DNA of 64,000 bases. It comes from Tipula vernalis. Its lineage: Eukaryota; Arthropoda; Insecta; Diptera; Tipulidae. This document shows, in pieces, positions 60,031 through 64,000 of this stretch; position 1 is the first letter of the stretch, and every line of letters begins with the position of its first letter. Location of the stretch: the NCBI GenBank assembly GCA_958295665.1, contig OY282558.1, positions 116,054,838 to 116,118,837 on the forward strand, read 5' to 3'. Made by a program: the position numbers and the translations under genes. The notes under the pieces were generated by a model. It did no database searches and was not told the DNA's origin. It worked only from the letters and a program-made list of their open reading frames with translations.

Positions 60031-62226
60031 GAAAATCGAATTTTGCATCCATTGCATATATGCAATATGAAGTGCATATTGATAACTGATAAGATTTTTC
60101 AATTTCTTTTAGAGAATAAAAACACATGGAATATTACTTCTAAAACTCATTTATTAGTGAAAGTAAATAATGCAAATTAATAACAAAATAAATTCAATTC
60201 AAAATTATAACTACAGCCCGTCATTCAGTTCTGGAGCGTTGTCCATTATCACAGTTATCATAATAGGTAAGTTCAGGCATAATTGGTTGTTTTGGAATTC
60301 ATATATGGAATCGTTTAAAACAAATTCGGTCCTTGTTAATGCACAATGCGGTTGCACATTTCTCGCATGTTATCTAAGTGTAGCCTGTACCATTTGGAAA
60401 CTTGCAATGATGTCGCCTTTCATTCCATTTTGGCCAGTGATCTACAGAATCGGTCCTTATCTTTTTTACTGGAATTTTGGTACAAGTTGCCTTTTTACGA
60501 TTGAGTTTTAGTCTTTTGTTTATATCGGATGGCCTTCCAACGGTTGTTGTTTTTGTTGCTACCTGCACAATACTTCGCAAAGTTCTAATCTATAATTTGC
60601 CAAGATTAAAATTCGCTTTTCTTGGACTCGCTTATATAATAGTCAAGAATTGACCACAGCTACGTTTAAAAGATGATAAAATATCGCATGTAGAGAAGAA
60701 CGCATGTACCATTTTTTCGATCCCAGCAGTATTTTGTATCTTCCGATAAAGCTGTCAAGAAGATCAACACCTCCAATGTATGCGTTGTATTCTTTAATGA
60801 TTTGAGGGCAATCAATTTGAATTTTGGTTCCGTTGTTTTTGTCATACCGCTCGGCAGTTTAAATCGAATGACGGCCAACAAATTTTGAGATTAACCTGAC
60901 CAAAGTTTTGTCTTTCCAAGCCACGGTTGCAACCTCCATATTTTCTATATTTGCCGTGAATTTCATCGATGTTCCTCTTTTAAAAGTTTGCATTTCTTTA
61001 TTGTTGGGGGGCTTGCTATTTGGAATTCTATTCCTACGTATGGTTCCCAGGCACAAAACTCCTTATTACGTTAGTTCAACGACCAAGGGTTCCGATGAAT
61101 AATAGTTATTGAAAAATATTTTGTAGTTTTCGTGTCTTGACACTTGTCTTGCCATATCTTTTGCTTTCGTCATTCTCTTGTCCTGAATAAATCTCGAAGT
61201 TGTACGAGAAACCTGATATGCAGGAAGTATAAATAAGTTGAACCCTCATTTATGGGGTTTGTTGGATAGGTATTGTTAAAGTCCACTTTTAACTTATGTG
61301 GAACAAAGCTGCTCATTTACTGCAAGACAGGACTCCAACGGAATTTTTCTAAAGTCATTTTGCAGTGTCTCGATGAGTGGTCGAATTTTTAATAGACGGT
61401 CGTGATTTTAATGATCCCTCGGTAACTCTTTTTCGTTGCCATTGAAGTGCAGATTCGATTTAATTCTTTCAAAATTTGGCAAGGATATAGTTCCTTGTAT
61501 CATTTGACTGTCTGCCAAAGGGTTCCAATAGCGACAGCAGTTAGGAATTTGTATTACATACATTAAAATACAAATTCCTAAAAATTTTCGGATTTTCAAT
61601 TCGTTGATGAACTTGGTATTGTTTCCGTTTTTTTGGGTTGTGTACTTATTAGATTCATCGACAATCAATTTTAATAAATATTCATCAGAAAGATAGTCAT
61701 CGCCTTGGATGAGAATTTCATCTTCATTTTAAAAAAAAATCCTGAGAACGCCATAGCATTCTATATCTCTAGGTGTAGTAGAAGTTCCTTCTACGGACCG
61801 GGTCACTGTAGGAATTTCATTGTCATCCAGGAAATCGATCGGCTAATTCACAATATCAAATATCTTCTCTTTCACTTCGTCGTCGTTATCGTTCTCTTCC
61901 TCACTGGTTCGACGAACCGTTTGAACCTCAAATTCGGTATCTTCGCTCTCGGCGCCATCATCATCGTCATCATCATATGGCTCGTCCTCACTATCTGTTC
62001 AAGTCTCAATAATTTTCAAAATTTCTGCTTCACAGAGGCCTTTCCTTCTACTTATCCTAAACTAGTAAAAAATTATTGTATTTTTGTTGGTAAGCAAACA
62101 TATTTTTTGCATATATGCAATAAGAAGTGAAAACGTTCGTTATTTTATTTAGTCGATAATAACGTAATCTTGCATATATGCTAGTATTGCATATATGCAT
62201 ATTGCATATCTGCAAAATACATTTTC
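60031..62226 (-). mobile_element. piggyBac-like element relic
   Basis: Around a broken piggyBac transposase the two flanks are inverted relatives: GAAAATCGAATTTTGCA (60031-60047) and, reverse-complemented, GAAAATGTATTTTGCA (62211-62226). Each is followed by palindromic ATTGCATATATGCAAT-type words (60051-60066; 62107-62120; 62170-62200). No clear TTAA duplication was seen, so ends are approximate. The element interrupts the ATTCTATAA-type minisatellite. Confidence 0.65.
60299..62040 (-). pseudogene. piggyBac-family transposase, nearly full span, inactivated
   Basis: Read from the right: an acidic N-terminus (DSEDEPYDDDDDDG, about 61975), DEYLLKLIVDESNKYTTQ, then ELKIRKFLGICILMYVIQIP (61500-61600). 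LESCLAVNEQLCST has Asn where relatives have the first catalytic Asp (VDEQL). GFNLFILPAY and IFFNNYYSSEPLVVEL follow, the latter with Asn for the second Asp. TIRRNRIPNSKP precedes YIGGVDLLDSF, where both later Asp residues are intact (complement of about 60751-60790). IRTDSVDHWPKWNERRHHC and a C-terminal Cys motif, EKCATALCINKDRICF, end at a stop 60299-60301. Several frameshifts and stops, and two lost acidic residues, make it dead. Confidence 0.85.
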
Positions 62227-62534
62227 ACATGCTTATATTTCACAAATAATGATAAATAATGTCTTATTAGTAATCTAGGATCATAAAGCACTTGTTTATA
62301 AATAATAATAATAGGTACTTACTTTACTATGTTTTATTTGTTTTAAAGGCTTTTTACAGAACAAAACGTAAGACGCACAGTACTGAAATATCAACATTTT
62401 TGACTTACATGAGGATGTTTTGGCGCCAAATTTTGACATTTTATTGATGTATGCCCAATGAACATATTTTAAACCACATAATAAGTGAATGGTAAACAAA
62501 ATAAAATTACATACAAATGTTGTGTTTAACTATA

Positions 62535-64000
62535 GAGTCATAATATAAATTCTACAAACTTAAATATTTTACTTGTTCTAAAAATGCCATGATTTCTATT
62601 AATTTTTAATATTTTACGAATTCCGTAATTTCTATAAATTATATAAATTTGCTGGATTATTTTTATAAGTATTTTGGTCTAAATATAATGCTGTAACTTA
62701 AGTTGGCTTTGTCACCGGGATAAAAAGCTAATTAATCAATAAACAAGTATTTCGTAAAATTTAAAATAAATTTAACGAAATTTGTAGTAAAGAACTAATA
62801 GAATCTATAAATTGTTTCAACTCTATCGGTTCAATAAATTCTTCTTCTTGTCTGAATTCTAGAATTTTTGTTTATTCAATAAATTCTATAAATATTTACA
62901 CAGTTTTCAAAAATTCTATAAATTTTATAAATCTTGTAAATTTCTTGAATTCTTCAAAATTTCAAAATTTAGATAGTTATGAGTTTGATAAATTCTTTAA
63001 ATTTTGTCGATTCAATTAGTTTTATAAATTGTTTCAAATCAACCTTATTAAAATTTGACTTATTCTGAAAATGCCATAATTACTATTAACTTCATTAAAT
63101 CGTGGAATTCTTTAAATTCTGTAAATTCAATAAATTTGGTAAACTCCATGATTTCTGTAATTTAAAATTGTAAAAAAACAAATCCTAAAAATTTTATAAA
63201 GATTAATGGGCCTATAAACTCCATAATTTTTTGGAAATTTTATGAATTTTCTAATTTCTTTAAATTTTAGAAATTCTTTAAATTCTATTAATGCTATAAA
63301 TCCATATAAATTTCAAATAATCTTTACGAAATTTGTAGTAGAAAACTAATAGATTCTATAAGTTGTTTTAACTCTGTCGGTTCTATAAATTCTACTCCAC
63401 AATTTCTGTAAATTCCATAAATTTTATAAGTACTCTGAATCACACAAATTTTGTTTATTCAACAAATTCTATAGATTTCTTACTTTATAAAATTTCTATA
63501 AATTCTTTTAATTCTATAAATTATGTAAATTCTTTACATTCAGCATAATTTCAAAATTCATTAGGTTATGAATTTTATAAATTCTTTCAGTTTTGTAAAT
63601 TTTATGACTTTTATAAATTGTTTCAACTAAACCTACCTAAATTTTACTTTTTCTAAAAATGCCATAATTAGAATTTATTTCACAAATTCTTTCGATTCTA
63701 CAAATTCAGAATTTGATAAATTCTAAGAACTCCGCAGTTTCTATAAATTTCATAATTTCTATAAATTTTATGAATTTTCAAAATTCTCTAAAAATTTTTA
63801 GATTAAATTTAAAATTCTCTAAAAATTTATAAATTCTAAAAATGCTCTAAATTCTATAAATTCTATATTTTCAATAAATTCTGTAAATTTCTTGATTTTA
63901 TAATTTTTATAAGTTCTATAAATTTCTTAAATCCTATAAATGACGTAAATTCGACCAGTCCTATAAATTCACGTTGCATAAATTTTACTTTTCTAAAAAT
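62535..64000. repeat. degenerate ATTCTATAA-type minisatellite, right part
   Basis: Continuous TTCTATAAATT, TTTATAAATT and AATTCTTTAAATT words to the window end, with a higher-order pattern: blocks with CTCTATCGGTTC, GTAGTAAAGAACTAATAGA and AAAATGCCATAATT recur about every 450-550 bp (62575-62830, 63060-63390, 63650 on; also 59380-59850). The array continues past the window. Confidence 0.8.

Noticed and set aside
61705..62130. 141-codon plus-strand frame with hydrophobic stretches
   Set aside because: It is opposite the acidic N-terminus of the piggyBac-like transposase; Asp/Glu codons read backwards give Val/Ile/Phe-rich artefacts.

Overview
The window is AT-rich eukaryotic DNA, almost certainly from an arthropod and most probably an insect. 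Its compact introns, pogo, piggyBac, Tc1 and non-LTR relics, and a CCTAACCTAACC 3' tail on one retrotransposon are typical of insect genomes; the species cannot be told from the sequence. I see no complete host gene. Nearly every recognisable protein is a decayed transposable-element (TE) protein, and the rest looks like intergenic or intronic DNA. One possible host coding exon lies at 39123-39196.

Layout. 1-3414: plain AT-rich DNA. 3417-6199: a pogo-type transposon with TA target duplications, minus strand, C-terminal PHD-like finger. 7202-9284: a foldback element made of inverted 147-bp tandem repeats. 10803-12180: an eroded endonuclease/reverse-transcriptase (RT) retroelement. 13295-13430 and 28030-28175: two copies of a tRNA-derived SINE. 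17739-18862: a 5'-truncated LINE with an 11-bp target duplication. 19764-27252: a 7.5-kb inverted-repeat composite with 166-bp tandem arrays. It encloses exon-like segments of a small putative secreted-protein gene, plus two later insertions (a 2.2-kb element with a 159-bp array and an 8-bp satellite, and a hairpin MITE). 30500-32300: degenerate repeats. 32565-34200: a second copy of the 159-bp family split by another LINE fragment. 34295-34361: a match to the hammerhead ribozyme core, directly upstream of a helicase-endonuclease relic resembling Helentrons (34443-35620). 35800-36320 and 46132-47400: two relics of one unassigned DDE-like insect transposon family.

36325-40800: TE-poor, probably host sequence with the candidate exon and a cluster of CGCG-containing motifs, echoed at 56590-57010. 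41445-42440: a LINE ORF1 relic split by a MITE. 42985-46030: a 3-kb TIR element whose only recognisable protein is a PIN/FEN-like plus Cys-rich (CXC-like) protein, with no DDE transposase seen. 50057-54492: a Tigger/pogo-like element with a deleted Tc1 copy nested inside. 60031-62226: a piggyBac-like relic inserted into a degenerate ATTCTATAA-type minisatellite that fills 59270-64000.

The genes do not form a pathway. The window is a layered insertion record, and in several places the order of insertion can be read from target duplications.
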